Assembly (NCBI RefSeq): GCF_900104385.1
Contig: NZ_FNJA01000005.1
Span: 1-64,000 of the forward strand
Length of the DNA stretch: 64,000 nucleotides
Reading direction: 5' to 3'
Source of the DNA: Rhodoferax sp. OV413
GTDB lineage: Bacteria; Pseudomonadota; Gammaproteobacteria; Burkholderiales; Burkholderiaceae_C
The notes under the pieces: model-generated
The model's database searches: none
What the model saw: only the letters and a program-made list of their open reading frames with translations
Told to the model about the DNA's origin: nothing
In this document: positions 26,156 through 35,205 of the stretch, one piece after another
Numbering within the stretch: the stretch's first letter is position 1
Layout of the letters: each line of letters starts with the position of its first letter
Position numbers and translations under genes: made by a program

Positions 26156-27633
26156 GTCCGCTCCTCGTAAGCCGGAAATTCGGCGGGCGTCCACTCGTCG
26201 CCCACCAGCTCGGGTTCGGCGTAGTTTTCCATCGCGGTGAAATGCAGGGCTACGTCGTCGCTGAACAGCTTGCCCGCCAGACCCTGGGCCAGGCGCTTGG
26301 CGCCGTCGCTGATCTGCGGAATGTCGCCAGACACCGCGCCGTGCGTCAGCGCCGACGGGTAGCAGAAGCAGTGCACGCGCTCCAGGCCCGGGCAGGCGCC
26401 GGGGGTCTTTTCCTGGAACTCGAACAGCGGCCCCAGGTCGGGCGACTCGGCCAGCTCGCCATCGGCCTGGCCGGCAGCGGGCTGGTAGCGGTCTTGCCAC
26501 AGCCGCACCTGGGGCGCGAAGGCGGCGAACTCGGGGCGCAGGTCCCAGTGGCTGCGGAAGCCGGTGCAGAAGATCACGAAGTCGGCGGCGATAGGCCCCT
26601 TGGCGGTTTCCAGGCGCAGTGCGCCGTCGGGCCGCAGCGCCGCCGACTGCACCGCCGCCCCCAGGTGGAAGTGGGCATTCGCGTGGCGCGACACGCGCAG
26701 CGTACTGCCCTGCGGCGGCGGCACCTGCTGCACATTGATGTAGTGGCGGATGCGCCATTTCCAGTCGTCGGGCAGCACCTGGAAGCCGTGGGCCATGCCC
26801 GGGCTGCCAGCACCCTTGCCCTTGTTGATGCGCGGCAGCTCGGCCCGGCGGACCAGCAGGTCGACGCGGGCGGCACCGGCTTCCAGCGCAGTGGCCGCGC
26901 TGTCCATGGCGGATGCGCCGCCGCCGACCACGGCCACGCGCTTGCCGGCCAGGGTCGCCGCATCCCAGTTCTCGGCCGAATGGCCCCAGGCCGCGCGCGG
27001 CAAAGCCTGCGCCCAGTCGGGCACCCAGGGGCCGCCCAGGCCGTCGCGGCCGGTGGCCAGCACCGCGTGGCGGGCCAGCACCTGGTAGGCAGCACCGTCA
27101 CGCGTGCCATCGGCCAGGTCCAGCTGCACCAGGCCGTCGGCACGCGGGCGCACGGCCAGCACCTGCTGCTGGTTGCGCACGTCCAGGGCCAGCACCTGGC
27201 GGTACCAGCGCAGGTACTCGGCCCATTGCAGGCGCGGAACTTTGTCCAGCGCGTCCCAGGCGGCCAGGCCAAACTGGGCTTCGAACCAGGCGCGGAAGGT
27301 CAGCGCCGGCAGGCCCAAGGCTGGGCCGGTCAGCTCCTTGGGCGAGCGCAGGGTTTCCATGCGCGCCGTGGTGGCCCACGGGCCTTCAAAGCCCGCAGGC
27401 GCGCGGTCGAAGATACGGGCTTGCACGCCCAGGTGGTTGAGCGAAGCGGCCAGCGCCAGGCCAGCCATGCCGCCGCCGACGATGGCCACGTCCAGCACCG
27501 GCGCGCCGTCCCAGCTGCGCTGCGGCACCCAGCGGCGCGCGGGCAGGCCCAGCCACTGCAGGTCCTGGCGCAGGCGGGCTTCCAGCGCGGGCAGGCCGGT
27601 GGCAGCGGCCAGGTCGGGAGAGCGGGAATTCAT
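26152..27633 (-). CDS. FAD/NAD(P)-dependent monooxygenase-like oxidoreductase
   Basis: 493 residues with two Rossmann dinucleotide motifs: VAIVGGGMAGLALA (about 49-62) for FAD and VAVVGGGASAMD (about 234-245) for NAD(P)H. The arrangement, with the segment PWATTARMETLRSPKELTGP between, resembles flavin-containing monooxygenases of the YUCCA/Baeyer-Villiger type, though neither family signature is exact. It is the second gene of the operon: its start overlaps the LysR stop by four bases, and its stop overlaps the DppB-like start. It probably oxidises the compound imported by the Dpp-type system. The substrate is unknown. Confidence 0.82.
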   Translation of the reverse strand: MNSRSPDLAAATGLPALEARLRQDLQWLGLPARRWVPQRSWDGAPVLDVAIVGGGMAGLALAASLNHLGVQARIFDRAPAGFEGPWATTARMETLRSPKELTGPALGLPALTFRAWFEAQFGLAAWDALDKVPRLQWAEYLRWYRQVLALDVRNQQQVLAVRPRADGLVQLDLADGTRDGAAYQVLARHAVLATGRDGLGGPWVPDWAQALPRAAWGHSAENWDAATLAGKRVAVVGGGASAMDSAATALEAGAARVDLLVRRAELPRINKGKGAGSPGMAHGFQVLPDDWKWRIRHYINVQQVPPPQGSTLRVSRHANAHFHLGAAVQSAALRPDGALRLETAKGPIAADFVIFCTGFRSHWDLRPEFAAFAPQVRLWQDRYQPAAGQADGELAESPDLGPLFEFQEKTPGACPGLERVHCFCYPSALTHGAVSGDIPQISDGAKRLAQGLAGKLFSDDVALHFTAMENYAEPELVGDEWTPAEFPAYEERT

Positions 27634-28625
27634 CGGGACACCTTTCGGGAAACTTTTTGCGCTCCGGCCTCGTCGCCGTAAATGGCTTGCAGCAGGGCCG
27701 CGTGGTTGGAGGCGTCGTGCTGCACAAAGCCGGGCAGCGCGGAGGCCACGGCTAGCAGCGCGTCGATTACGGCCTGCACGGCGGCGGTCAGCGGCCGGGA
27801 CTGGGGCGTGATCACGCCAAAGAAAAACGGGATATCCACGTCGATGGGCCGCACCACCACACCATCCAATGGCGCGCCGTGGGCTGTCAGCGGCTCCAGC
27901 ACGGCCACGCCCAGCCCGGCGCGCACCAGGGCCTGGGCGTTCATCGAGGAATTGGTTTCGATCAGCGCGGCCCGCTGCTCGGGTGGCCGACCGGCACGCG
28001 CCAGCACGGCGTCCAGCCGGTGCCGCAGGCGAAACGGGTTGCTCATGGTGATGATGCGGCGCTGGGCCAGCGCCGCCAGCGGCACGGTGGCATGGACGGC
28101 CAACGGGTCGTCCTGCGCCAGCACGGCCACGCAGGGCAGCTGGGCGATCCAGTGCACGTCCAGGCCACGGTGTTCCAGCGGCAGGCTGCTGGCGCCCAGC
28201 TGCACCGCGCCGGTCAGCACGGCATGCACCACCTGCTCGGGCGAGGCGGTGCGCAGCTGGATCGGAGCCGCGCCGGTCTGCGTCTCGACGCGCTTCAGCG
28301 CCTGCGGCAGCAGCCCGACCGACAGGGCCGAGGTGGCGGCCAGCAGCAGCGGCTGGGCATCGCCGCGGGCGATTTCTGCGGCTCGCTGGTGGATCTGGCG
28401 CAGGCCGCCCAGGGCACGCTCCACGTCTTCGTACAGCAAAAAGCCCTGCTCGCTGGGCGTAACCCGCGGGCCGTTGCGCGAAAACAGTGCATAGCCGATC
28501 TCGGCCTCGAGTTCTTGCACCAAGCGCGTCACCGCCGGCTGGGAACGCGCCAACAGCTGGGCCGCAGCAGTAATGCTGCCGGTGGACATGACCGCGGCAA
28601 AGGCCTCAAGTTGTCGGAATTCCAT
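27630..28625 (-). CDS. LysR-family transcriptional regulator, CysB-like, operon leader
   Basis: 331 residues with an N-terminal HTH (residues 1-60, SITAAAQLLARSQPAVTRLVQELE) and a substrate-binding effector domain (about 90-300). It is transcribed in the same direction as, and overlaps by four bases, the FAD oxidoreductase gene, so the regulator is itself the first gene of the nine-gene operon instead of being divergent. Autoregulation by the operon ligand would follow. The 40-residue C-terminal tail (VSRKVSR) is longer than usual. Confidence 0.88.
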   Translation of the reverse strand: MEFRQLEAFAAVMSTGSITAAAQLLARSQPAVTRLVQELEAEIGYALFSRNGPRVTPSEQGFLLYEDVERALGGLRQIHQRAAEIARGDAQPLLLAATSALSVGLLPQALKRVETQTGAAPIQLRTASPEQVVHAVLTGAVQLGASSLPLEHRGLDVHWIAQLPCVAVLAQDDPLAVHATVPLAALAQRRIITMSNPFRLRHRLDAVLARAGRPPEQRAALIETNSSMNAQALVRAGLGVAVLEPLTAHGAPLDGVVVRPIDVDIPFFFGVITPQSRPLTAAVQAVIDALLAVASALPGFVQHDASNHAALLQAIYGDEAGAQKVSRKVSR

Positions 28626-28763
28626 CGCTCGTATTATCCAAATAATGAATCATGACGCATTTAGCATGCCATTTACAAATAATAAATCCGCATGTGCATA
28701 TGCGGAAATCGGCCAACTGCGCGGCCAGAAGCACCGCCATGCGGCACCGAAATTTATGAAAAT

Positions 28764-28817
28764 AATGGCTCTGGCGCATATTCCTCCTGCGCAAGCAGCT
28801 ACTTTTTTAGTAGCAAA
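28764..28817 (+). repeat. Bipartite hairpin repeat with compensatory change
   Basis: GCGCA ... TGCGC is followed by GCTAC (28798-28802) and GTAGC (28810-28814), where other copies have GCTAT and ATAGC. The paired change preserves the second hairpin. The surrounding 28626-28883 region is the divergent spacer between the LysR and AEC genes. Confidence 0.75.
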
Positions 28818-28883
28818 TCACACACGACCCGCAGCCGAGAGGCTGTTTACACTGCGGCCACACGCAACCCCGCGGACCCGCTT

Positions 28884-29834
28884 GTGAACCACCTCATCCT
28901 TTCCTCCCTGTTGCCGGTGGTGCTGCTGATCAGCCTGGGCTGGCTGGCCGGCCACCGCCAGTGGATTGGCGCGGGCTCGGTCAAAGACCTGTCGAACCTG
29001 GTGTTCCTGCTGCTGTCGCCGGCCCTGCTGTTCCGGGCCATGAGCCAGGTGCATGTGGAAGAGCTGAACCTGAAACCGGTGGCCGCGTACTTTCTGGCTG
29101 CCGGCCTGATCTTTGCGGGCACGCTGCTGGTCCGCGGCTTCAACCGCACGGCCGCAGTGCTGGGCATGGCCAATACCTATAGCAACTCGGCCATGATCGG
29201 CATCCCCTTGATCGGCCTGGCCTACGGCGCGCCCGGCATGGTGACGCTGCTGACCCTGGTGGCCTTGCACGCCCTGGTGCTGCTGACCATGGCCACCGTA
29301 TCTGTAGAGCTGGCCGTGGCCCACGAGGAAGCCCAGAGCGGCGGCCCGCGCCGCCACGTCGCCCTACTGGTCTGGCAGGCGGTGCGCAACGCAGTGATCC
29401 ACCCGGTGCCGATTCCCATCCTGGCGGGCCTGCTGTTCGCGCAGACCGGCTGGGCCATCCCGGCGGTAGTCGACACGCCGCTGATGCTGCTGGGCCAGGC
29501 CTTTGGCCCGCTGGCACTGGTGATGGTGGGCGTGACCCTGGCGCAGAACCGCATCGGCCCACACCTGCGCGGCGCCATGGGCCTGGCCCTGGTGAAGAAC
29601 CTGCTGCACCCGCTGCTGGTGGTCGCCATCGGCTGGCTGCTGGGCCTGGGCGGCCTGCCGCTGACCGTGATGGTGGTGGCCGCGTCCCTGCCCATGGGCG
29701 CGAACGTGTTCCTGTTCGCCCAGCGCTACCAGGTGAAGCAGCAGCTGATCACCGCCAGCGTGGCGGTGTCCACCCTGCTGGCCTTGGTGACGGTGTCGGC
29801 CGTGATGGCGTTTGTGGCCTGGCTCTACGGCTAA
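28884..29834 (+). CDS. AEC-family transporter (auxin efflux carrier/malonate carrier type)
   Basis: 316 residues with ten predicted transmembrane helices and the family pattern (LLPVVLLISLGWLAG at the start, VLGMANTYSNSAMIGIPLIG near 90-110, SLPMGANVFLFAQRY near 265-280). Start is GTG at 28884, the first codon that gives the conserved N-terminal helix. AEC proteins move organic acids or related anions. It lies divergent from the LysR-led operon and tail to tail with the hydroxyacid dehydrogenase, so it might belong functionally to either; no specific substrate is visible. Confidence 0.85.
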   Translation: MNHLILSSLLPVVLLISLGWLAGHRQWIGAGSVKDLSNLVFLLLSPALLFRAMSQVHVEELNLKPVAAYFLAAGLIFAGTLLVRGFNRTAAVLGMANTYSNSAMIGIPLIGLAYGAPGMVTLLTLVALHALVLLTMATVSVELAVAHEEAQSGGPRRHVALLVWQAVRNAVIHPVPIPILAGLLFAQTGWAIPAVVDTPLMLLGQAFGPLALVMVGVTLAQNRIGPHLRGAMGLALVKNLLHPLLVVAIGWLLGLGGLPLTVMVVAASLPMGANVFLFAQRYQVKQQLITASVAVSTLLALVTVSAVMAFVAWLYG

Positions 29835-29844
29835 GCCAACAAAC

Positions 29845-30789
29845 TCAGTAGCCGGCGCTGCGGTCCACCGTGTTCAGCACCGGCTGGCCGCTGCGCACGC
29901 GCTGCAGGTTGTCGAGGATCTGGCCGACGATGACTGCGGGCTGCGCGCCCGAAGCCATGTGCGGCGTGACCACCACACGCGGGTGCGCCCACAGCGGGCT
30001 GGCGGCAGGCAAAGGTTCCTGGGCAAACACATCCAGCACCGCGCCGCGCAGACTGCCCTGGTCCAGCGCCTGCAGCAGGTCATCGACCACCAGATGCTCG
30101 CCCCGGCCGCAATGCACCAGGGCCGCGCCCGGCTTCATGCTGGCGAATAGCCGGCGGTTCAATATGCCGCGGGTCGCATCGGTCAACGGCAGCAGACACA
30201 CCAGCACATCGGGCGCGCGCAGAAAGTCATTCAGCGCCTCTGGCCCCGCATAGGTGGTCACGCCGTCGATGGCGTGGGCCGAACGCGACCAGCCGCTGAC
30301 GGCAAAGCCCTGGGCGCGCAGCACGCGGGCCAGGTGGCTGCCCAGCGCGCCCAGGCCCATCAGACCGACATGGGTTTGCGGAGCGGCTTTTTGTACTGGC
30401 ATCTTCCACACGCGCTGCGCCTGCTGCTGGACTGCCTGGTCCAGCGCGCGGTGGTAGTACAGCACGGCCCACAGCACGTATTCGGCCATGCCGGCGGCCA
30501 GACCGGGATCGACGATGCGGCATACCGGCACCTCGGGGCGCGGCTGGGCCGGGCCGAGCACATGGTCGACACCCGCGGCAATCGACGAGGCCAGGCGCAG
30601 GTTCGGCAGGGTCTGCATCAGTCCGGCCGGCGGATACCAGCCGGCCACGGCCTCTACATCGGCGGGGTCGGGCATATCGGGCCACAGGCGTACCTGCAGG
30701 CCGGGCATGCGGCGCGCGGCCTCGTCGCGGAAGAGCGGGTACAGGTCGCTCAGGTCATCGGTGGCACTACAGAGCAGCAGAGTCGGCAT
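29845..30789 (-). CDS. D-2-hydroxyacid dehydrogenase (GhrA-like)
   Basis: 314 residues, D-isomer-specific 2-hydroxyacid dehydrogenase family, closest in pattern to glyoxylate/hydroxypyruvate reductase A. The NAD(P) site is GLMGLGALGSHLA (about 142-154); catalytic Arg lies in HCGRGEHL, Glu in FAQEPLP and His in TPHMASG. It reduces a 2-oxoacid such as glyoxylate or hydroxypyruvate to the hydroxyacid, or works in reverse. It is the last gene of the 37050-29845 operon, 12 bases after the aldolase gene. Confidence 0.88.
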   Translation of the reverse strand: MPTLLLCSATDDLSDLYPLFRDEAARRMPGLQVRLWPDMPDPADVEAVAGWYPPAGLMQTLPNLRLASSIAAGVDHVLGPAQPRPEVPVCRIVDPGLAAGMAEYVLWAVLYYHRALDQAVQQQAQRVWKMPVQKAAPQTHVGLMGLGALGSHLARVLRAQGFAVSGWSRSAHAIDGVTTYAGPEALNDFLRAPDVLVCLLPLTDATRGILNRRLFASMKPGAALVHCGRGEHLVVDDLLQALDQGSLRGAVLDVFAQEPLPAASPLWAHPRVVVTPHMASGAQPAVIVGQILDNLQRVRSGQPVLNTVDRSAGY

Positions 30790-30801
30790 AGAAATCAGAG
30801 G

Positions 30802-31557
30802 TCAATCGCGGTAAGAAGGGTCGATGCGGTCCAGGCGGCGCAGCCAAGCCTGCCAGAGTATCTGGCGTTCGTGCTCCACGCTTTGCAGCTGCTCGCAAGC
30901 ATGCTGGCTCAGGTGCGCGGGGATCGCTGTGACCGGCCCGGCGGTGGCGGCCATCTGGCTGGCCGCCATCTGGATCTCGCAGGCGCGGTTCAGGTAGAAC
31001 ATGATGCAGAAGGCGTCGGCCACACTGGCACCTACCGACAGCAAGCCGTGGTGGCGCAGCAGCAAGGCGATGTTCGCGCCCAGCGACTGCTGGATGCGTT
31101 CGCGCTCTCCCAGGTCAAACGCCACGCCCTCGTAGGCATGCACGCCGACGCGCTGGTAAAACTCGGTGCTGATCTGGTTCAACTGCAGCAGCCCACCCTC
31201 GCAGGCCGCCACCGCCATGCCCGACAGGGTATGGGTGTGCAGCACGCAGTGGGCGTCGTCGCGCGCCATGTGCACGGCACTGTGGATGGTGAACCCTGCC
31301 ACGTTGTAGTCGGCACTGCCCGACACCACGCGGCCGCGCATGTCCACCACCAGCAGGTCGCTGGCCCGGACTTCCTCGAACAGCAGGCCGAAGGGGTTGA
31401 TCAGAAAGCGGTCGTCTTCCGGTGCCGCACCGGCCGCACGCGGCAAGCGCACCGAGAAATGGGTGTACAGCGTGTCGTCCCAGCCGAACAGCGCGGCCAG
31501 GCGGTAGGCGGCCGCCAGGTCGCGGCGCAGGGTGGCTTCGTCAGCAGTAGTCGTCAT
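30802..31557 (-). CDS. Class II aldolase/adducin family protein
   Basis: 251 residues with the zinc ligands of class II aldolases: HTHTLSG around residue 103 (His-x-His) and HHGLLSVG around 165. Members cleave or isomerise hydroxylated aldol compounds (for example fuculose phosphate), although many homologues without a phosphate site are decarboxylase-like or unassigned. The ATG at 31557 is used, one base after the transporter gene stop; the longer frame is spurious. Within this operon it could act on a product hydroxylated by the 2-oxoglutarate oxygenase. Confidence 0.85.
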   Translation of the reverse strand: MTTTADEATLRRDLAAAYRLAALFGWDDTLYTHFSVRLPRAAGAAPEDDRFLINPFGLLFEEVRASDLLVVDMRGRVVSGSADYNVAGFTIHSAVHMARDDAHCVLHTHTLSGMAVAACEGGLLQLNQISTEFYQRVGVHAYEGVAFDLGERERIQQSLGANIALLLRHHGLLSVGASVADAFCIMFYLNRACEIQMAASQMAATAGPVTAIPAHLSQHACEQLQSVEHERQILWQAWLRRLDRIDPSYRD

Positions 31558-31558
31558 A

Positions 31559-33088
31559 TCAAGATTCCAGTCCCATGAAGCGACGGACACGCTGGGTGGT
31601 GGCATCGGGCGCGTCGGGTTGTTGTATCTGCTGTGGCGCAGCGTCGAGCTGGATCAGGCCGTTTTCCATGAACAGCACGCGGTCAGAGATAGCCAGCGCG
31701 AAGTCCATCTCGTGGGTCACGATCACCATGGTCATGCCCTCTTGCGCCAGGTCCTGGATCACCTTCAGCACTTCGCCGACCAGCTCCGGGTCGAGGGCCG
31801 AAGTCGGCTCGTCGAACAGCATCACATCGGGCGCCATGGCCAGCGCGCGGGCAATCGCCACGCGCTGCTGCTGGCCGCCGGACAGCTGGTGCGGGTACTT
31901 GTGCTGGTGCGCCAGCAGGCCGACCTTGTCAAGCAACTGCTGGGCCTGGGTCTGGCGCAGCCTGGCATCGGCTGACTGGCCGTGGTAGCGCGGCGCCAGC
32001 AGCACGTTGTCCAGCACGCTCAGGTGCGGGAACAGGTTGAAGCTCTGGAAGGCCATGCCGATGCGGCGCACGCCGTTACGCACCCGGCTGCTGTCCAGCG
32101 ACTCGTTGGCGTGGATATAGCTCTCGCCAAACAGAATGACCTCGCCCTGGTCGATCTTCTCCAGCGCATTGATGGTGCGGATCAGCGAGGTCTTGCCCGA
32201 GCCCGAAGGGCCGATGATGGAGATCACCTCGCCCGCGCCGACCTTCAGGTTCACGCCTTTGAGCACCTGGTGGGCGCCATAGGCTTTATGGATATTGCGC
32301 AGCTCCAGCGCAGCGGGCTGGCCGGGTGCAGCCACCACCGGGTGTAGCGCCGCCGGGCCGCCCAGGCTGTTGCGCAGGGCGGCGCAAGCTGCATCGTCCA
32401 AGGTGGTCGGGCGACGCAGTTGCAGGTCCAGGCGCTTTTCCAGCCAGCCCAGCAGCGTGCTGAAGATGGTCACCAGCATCACGTAGTACACCGCCACACC
32501 CAGCAGGGTTTCCATCACCAGAAAATTCTGCGAATACAAGCGCAGACCGGTCATCAGCAGCTCGGGCAGCGAGATCACCGACACCAGCGAGGTCAGCTTG
32601 ATGATGGTGACGAATTCGTTGATCAGCGTGGGCAACGCAATGCGAAACGCCTGCGGCACCACGATCAGGCGCATAGCGCCAAAGCGACCAAAGGCCAGCG
32701 CCCTGCCCGCCTCGCGCTGGCCGCGCGCCACCGACAGCAGGCCGCCGCGGTGGATTTCGGCCATGTAGGCGGCCTCGGTCAGCACCATGGCGACCAGGCC
32801 GGCAAAGAAGGGCTCGCCTATCACGCTGCGGCTCGCGGGAAAGATCTGCGGCAGGTTGAACACAAACACCACCAGCACCAGCAAGGGCACGCTGCGGAAC
32901 AGCCAGATGTAAGCCCCCGCCAACGCGCTGATCCAGCGGGTTGTGGAAATGCGCGCGCAGGCCAGAAAGAAGCCCAGCACCAGGCCCAGCCCCCAGGCCA
33001 GCGAGCCCAGCTGCACCACGGTCACGCAGGCCCGCCAGAAAATCCCCATGGAAAACAAGGACCAGAAATACGACCAATCTAAATCCAT
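31559..33088 (-). CDS. Amino acid ABC transporter, fused permease and ATPase
   Basis: 509 residues: residues 1-230 form a polar amino acid permease (helices, and the EAA loop [26 protein letters not shown]), and residues 256-509 form a GlnQ/HisP-type ATPase with Walker [10 protein letters not shown], signature LSGGQQQR, Walker [15 protein letters not shown] and THEMDFA. A single-chain permease-ATPase would assemble as a homodimer giving a complete transporter. Its binding protein is encoded immediately upstream. Substrate is expected to be a polar amino acid or guanidino compound from its neighbours. Confidence 0.93.
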   Translation of the reverse strand: MDLDWSYFWSLFSMGIFWRACVTVVQLGSLAWGLGLVLGFFLACARISTTRWISALAGAYIWLFRSVPLLVLVVFVFNLPQIFPASRSVIGEPFFAGLVAMVLTEAAYMAEIHRGGLLSVARGQREAGRALAFGRFGAMRLIVVPQAFRIALPTLINEFVTIIKLTSLVSVISLPELLMTGLRLYSQNFLVMETLLGVAVYYVMLVTIFSTLLGWLEKRLDLQLRRPTTLDDAACAALRNSLGGPAALHPVVAAPGQPAALELRNIHKAYGAHQVLKGVNLKVGAGEVISIIGPSGSGKTSLIRTINALEKIDQGEVILFGESYIHANESLDSSRVRNGVRRIGMAFQSFNLFPHLSVLDNVLLAPRYHGQSADARLRQTQAQQLLDKVGLLAHQHKYPHQLSGGQQQRVAIARALAMAPDVMLFDEPTSALDPELVGEVLKVIQDLAQEGMTMVIVTHEMDFALAISDRVLFMENGLIQLDAAPQQIQQPDAPDATTQRVRRFMGLES

Positions 33089-33224
33089 GCGGATGCTCCA
33101 GCAGGCAAAAACTCTAGAAGGGGCGCAGCAACACTACGCCTCTCATTTTCTTAATCAGCAGCAAACCCAGGTGCGAAACGCCACCCCTTCCAGAGATACC
33201 GTGGAACCGGCTTAGCCGGGCCAC

Positions 33225-33253
33225 TGGTATCGCCCCCTGCAAGGGGGTTGGCG
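33225..33253 (-). repeat. Short GC hairpin between binding protein and transporter genes
   Basis: CCCCCTGCAAGGGGG within 33233-33247 forms a small hairpin in the 198-base spacer between the binding protein (ends 33287) and the permease-ATPase gene. It could trim or pause the transcript to lower expression of the downstream transporter relative to the binding protein. No other feature was seen in this spacer. Confidence 0.4.
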
Positions 33254-33286
33254 AAAGAAGCGAAGCTCTGCAGCCTGGGGGTGTGC

Positions 33287-34096
33287 TTACTTTGCTGCCA
33301 CGGGCTCAAGCTCGTACTTGGCGATCAGGGCTGCGTATTCGCCGTTCGCTTGCGCGGCGGCCAGGGCCTTCTCCATCGCCTGGTACAGCGCGGTGTTGCC
33401 CTTCTTCACGTAAATGCCCAGGGTTTGCGGATACACCAGGGCCGGCGAGCTGACCACGATGCGGCCCTTGCTGCGCTCGGCCAGCATCTTGGCGGCACCG
33501 GCAATTTCCAGCTGGGCCTGGATATTCTTGGACAGCAGGGCTTGCGATGCCTCGGGGGCGGTGGGGAATTCGCTCACGGCTACGGCGGGTTTGCCATTGG
33601 GTACGCAGTACTCGGTAGACAGCTTTGCCAGGGCTTTGACCCAGCTGGTGCCGGCCTGCAGGCCAACCTTCATGCCGCACAAATCCTGCTCGGTCTTGGG
33701 GGTCACGCCACCGTCTTTGGCGACCATGATGGAGGCGCCGGTACGCGCATAGGCAATGGCATCGGCCTGGGCAGTGCGCTCAGGGGTGATGTACATGCCG
33801 GAGATCACGGTATCAAACTGGCCGCTACCCAGGCCCAGGATCAGGCTGGGGAACTTGGTGTCCACAAAAGCCGGCTTGGCCTTGATGACGCGGCCCAGCA
33901 TCTCGGCCACATCGGGGTCAAAGCCGACGACCTTGTCGCCCTGCCAGGATTCGAACGGCGGGTAGGTGATCTCCATGCCGACCTTGATCTGGCCGGGCAC
34001 CATGGTTTGGGCGAATGCAGCCACCGGCAGCAAGGCCGCCAGGGCAACAGCCAGCAGGCTGCGGTTGAGGGATGCGGTGCGGATGGTTTTCATCAT
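33287..34096 (-). CDS. Polar amino acid-type periplasmic binding protein
   Basis: 269 residues with a signal peptide (MMKTIRTASLNRSLLAVALA, cleavage after AFA near residue 29) and the SBP_bac_3 fold, with VGMEITYPPFESWQGDKVVGFDPDVAEML at the ligand pocket. It lacks the strict Arg-x-x-Asp ligand signature I could assign to one amino acid. The start at 34096 follows AGGAG with nine-base spacing; an adjacent ATG is at 34093. It serves the fused permease-ATPase encoded next. Confidence 0.92.
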   Translation of the reverse strand: MMKTIRTASLNRSLLAVALAALLPVAAFAQTMVPGQIKVGMEITYPPFESWQGDKVVGFDPDVAEMLGRVIKAKPAFVDTKFPSLILGLGSGQFDTVISGMYITPERTAQADAIAYARTGASIMVAKDGGVTPKTEQDLCGMKVGLQAGTSWVKALAKLSTEYCVPNGKPAVAVSEFPTAPEASQALLSKNIQAQLEIAGAAKMLAERSKGRIVVSSPALVYPQTLGIYVKKGNTALYQAMEKALAAAQANGEYAALIAKYELEPVAAK

Positions 34097-34147
34097 GGTG
34101 CTTAACTCCTGGGGTGGGTGGACAAACAAGGGAAACGGAAACAGGGT

Positions 34148-35203
34148 TCAGGCCGTGGCCTGGGACTTCAGGTGGCCAAAGCTATTGGGCTTCAAGGCGC
34201 CGTCGGGCAAGGCGATTTCACCGGCCTCCACCTTGCGCTTGAGGTAGGTATAGGTTTGCTGGGCTTGCGAATACATGTGATCGCCAATCGACAGCTCGCT
34301 GTAGCTGGCGGTGGCAGACGCACGTGCAAACTGCGGCAGCGGCCGGATGCGGGTGTGGTAGTCGCAGGCAAAGAACAGCGGGAAGGAATAGCGCTCGTGC
34401 TGCACCTTGCGCACGCGGTGCGAGGTGGCAGGGAAGGCACCGGCGGTCATCACCTCCAGCATGTCGCCGATGTTGATGACAAAGGCCTCTTCGGCCGCTT
34501 TGGAATACGGCGGCGCATCCACCCAGACGCCCTGGTCGTTCATCACTTCCAGGCCCGGCTGGTCGGCGAGCAGCAGGGTGAAACATTCATAGTCGGTATG
34601 CGCGCCGATACCGGGCGCATCGACCGCCTCGGTGTCCACCGGATAGTGGATCAGCCGCAGCTTGGAGGGTGGGCAGGTGACCATTGCCTCAAAGAAATCT
34701 TCCGGCTGGCCCAGCGACAAGGCAAAGCCGCGGAACAGCTGGCGGCCGAGGGCGAACACGGCGGCGTAGTAGCTGGCCACGGCGGCCTTGAAGCCTGGCA
34801 GATCCGGCCATTTGTTGTTGCCGATCAGCGGCGTGCCAGCCAGCACCAGCGGGTGGTCGGCGGGTGCTTCAAAGCCGATGTCGAAGGCCTCCTTGTGGTC
34901 GGGCCGGCCTTTGGAATACACCTCTTCGCCCTCGGGCACATAGCCTTTGTGGCCCCAGGATTCGCCGATGTAGTAGCGCATCTTCCATTCCATCTGCTGG
35001 GCGAACAGCGTGCGGCTGGCCTCGCGCAGGCCGGCAATCAGCTTGGCATCGATGTCGTGGCCCACGATGTAGAAAAAGCCCACATCGCGCGCGGCTTGGC
35101 CCAAGGCATCGGCCACCGTCTGGCGCTGGGCCAGGCTGTCGCTGTAGAGGCCGCTGATGTTGATCACGGGCAGGGCCGTGAAATTACGTGGTCCGGGTTG
35201 CAT
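34148..35203 (-). CDS. 2-oxoglutarate/Fe(II) oxygenase, isopenicillin N synthase-like
   Basis: 351 residues of the IPNS/ethylene-forming enzyme/plant DIOX superfamily. The iron triad is His202-x-Asp204 (GIGAHTDYE) with His262 (SHRV), and the co-substrate site is Arg271-x-Ser273 (RYS). The N-terminal DIOX_N domain begins at about residue 10. The GIGAHTDY and GYVPEGEEVYSKGRPD segments resemble both generic bacterial homologues and ethylene-forming enzymes, whose side reaction uses arginine. It lies in an operon with a ureohydrolase, so hydroxylation of a guanidino acid is possible. ATG at 35203 is used. Confidence 0.88.
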   Translation of the reverse strand: MQPGPRNFTALPVINISGLYSDSLAQRQTVADALGQAARDVGFFYIVGHDIDAKLIAGLREASRTLFAQQMEWKMRYYIGESWGHKGYVPEGEEVYSKGRPDHKEAFDIGFEAPADHPLVLAGTPLIGNNKWPDLPGFKAAVASYYAAVFALGRQLFRGFALSLGQPEDFFEAMVTCPPSKLRLIHYPVDTEAVDAPGIGAHTDYECFTLLLADQPGLEVMNDQGVWVDAPPYSKAAEEAFVINIGDMLEVMTAGAFPATSHRVRKVQHERYSFPLFFACDYHTRIRPLPQFARASATASYSELSIGDHMYSQAQQTYTYLKRKVEAGEIALPDGALKPNSFGHLKSQATA

Positions 35204-35205
35204 GC

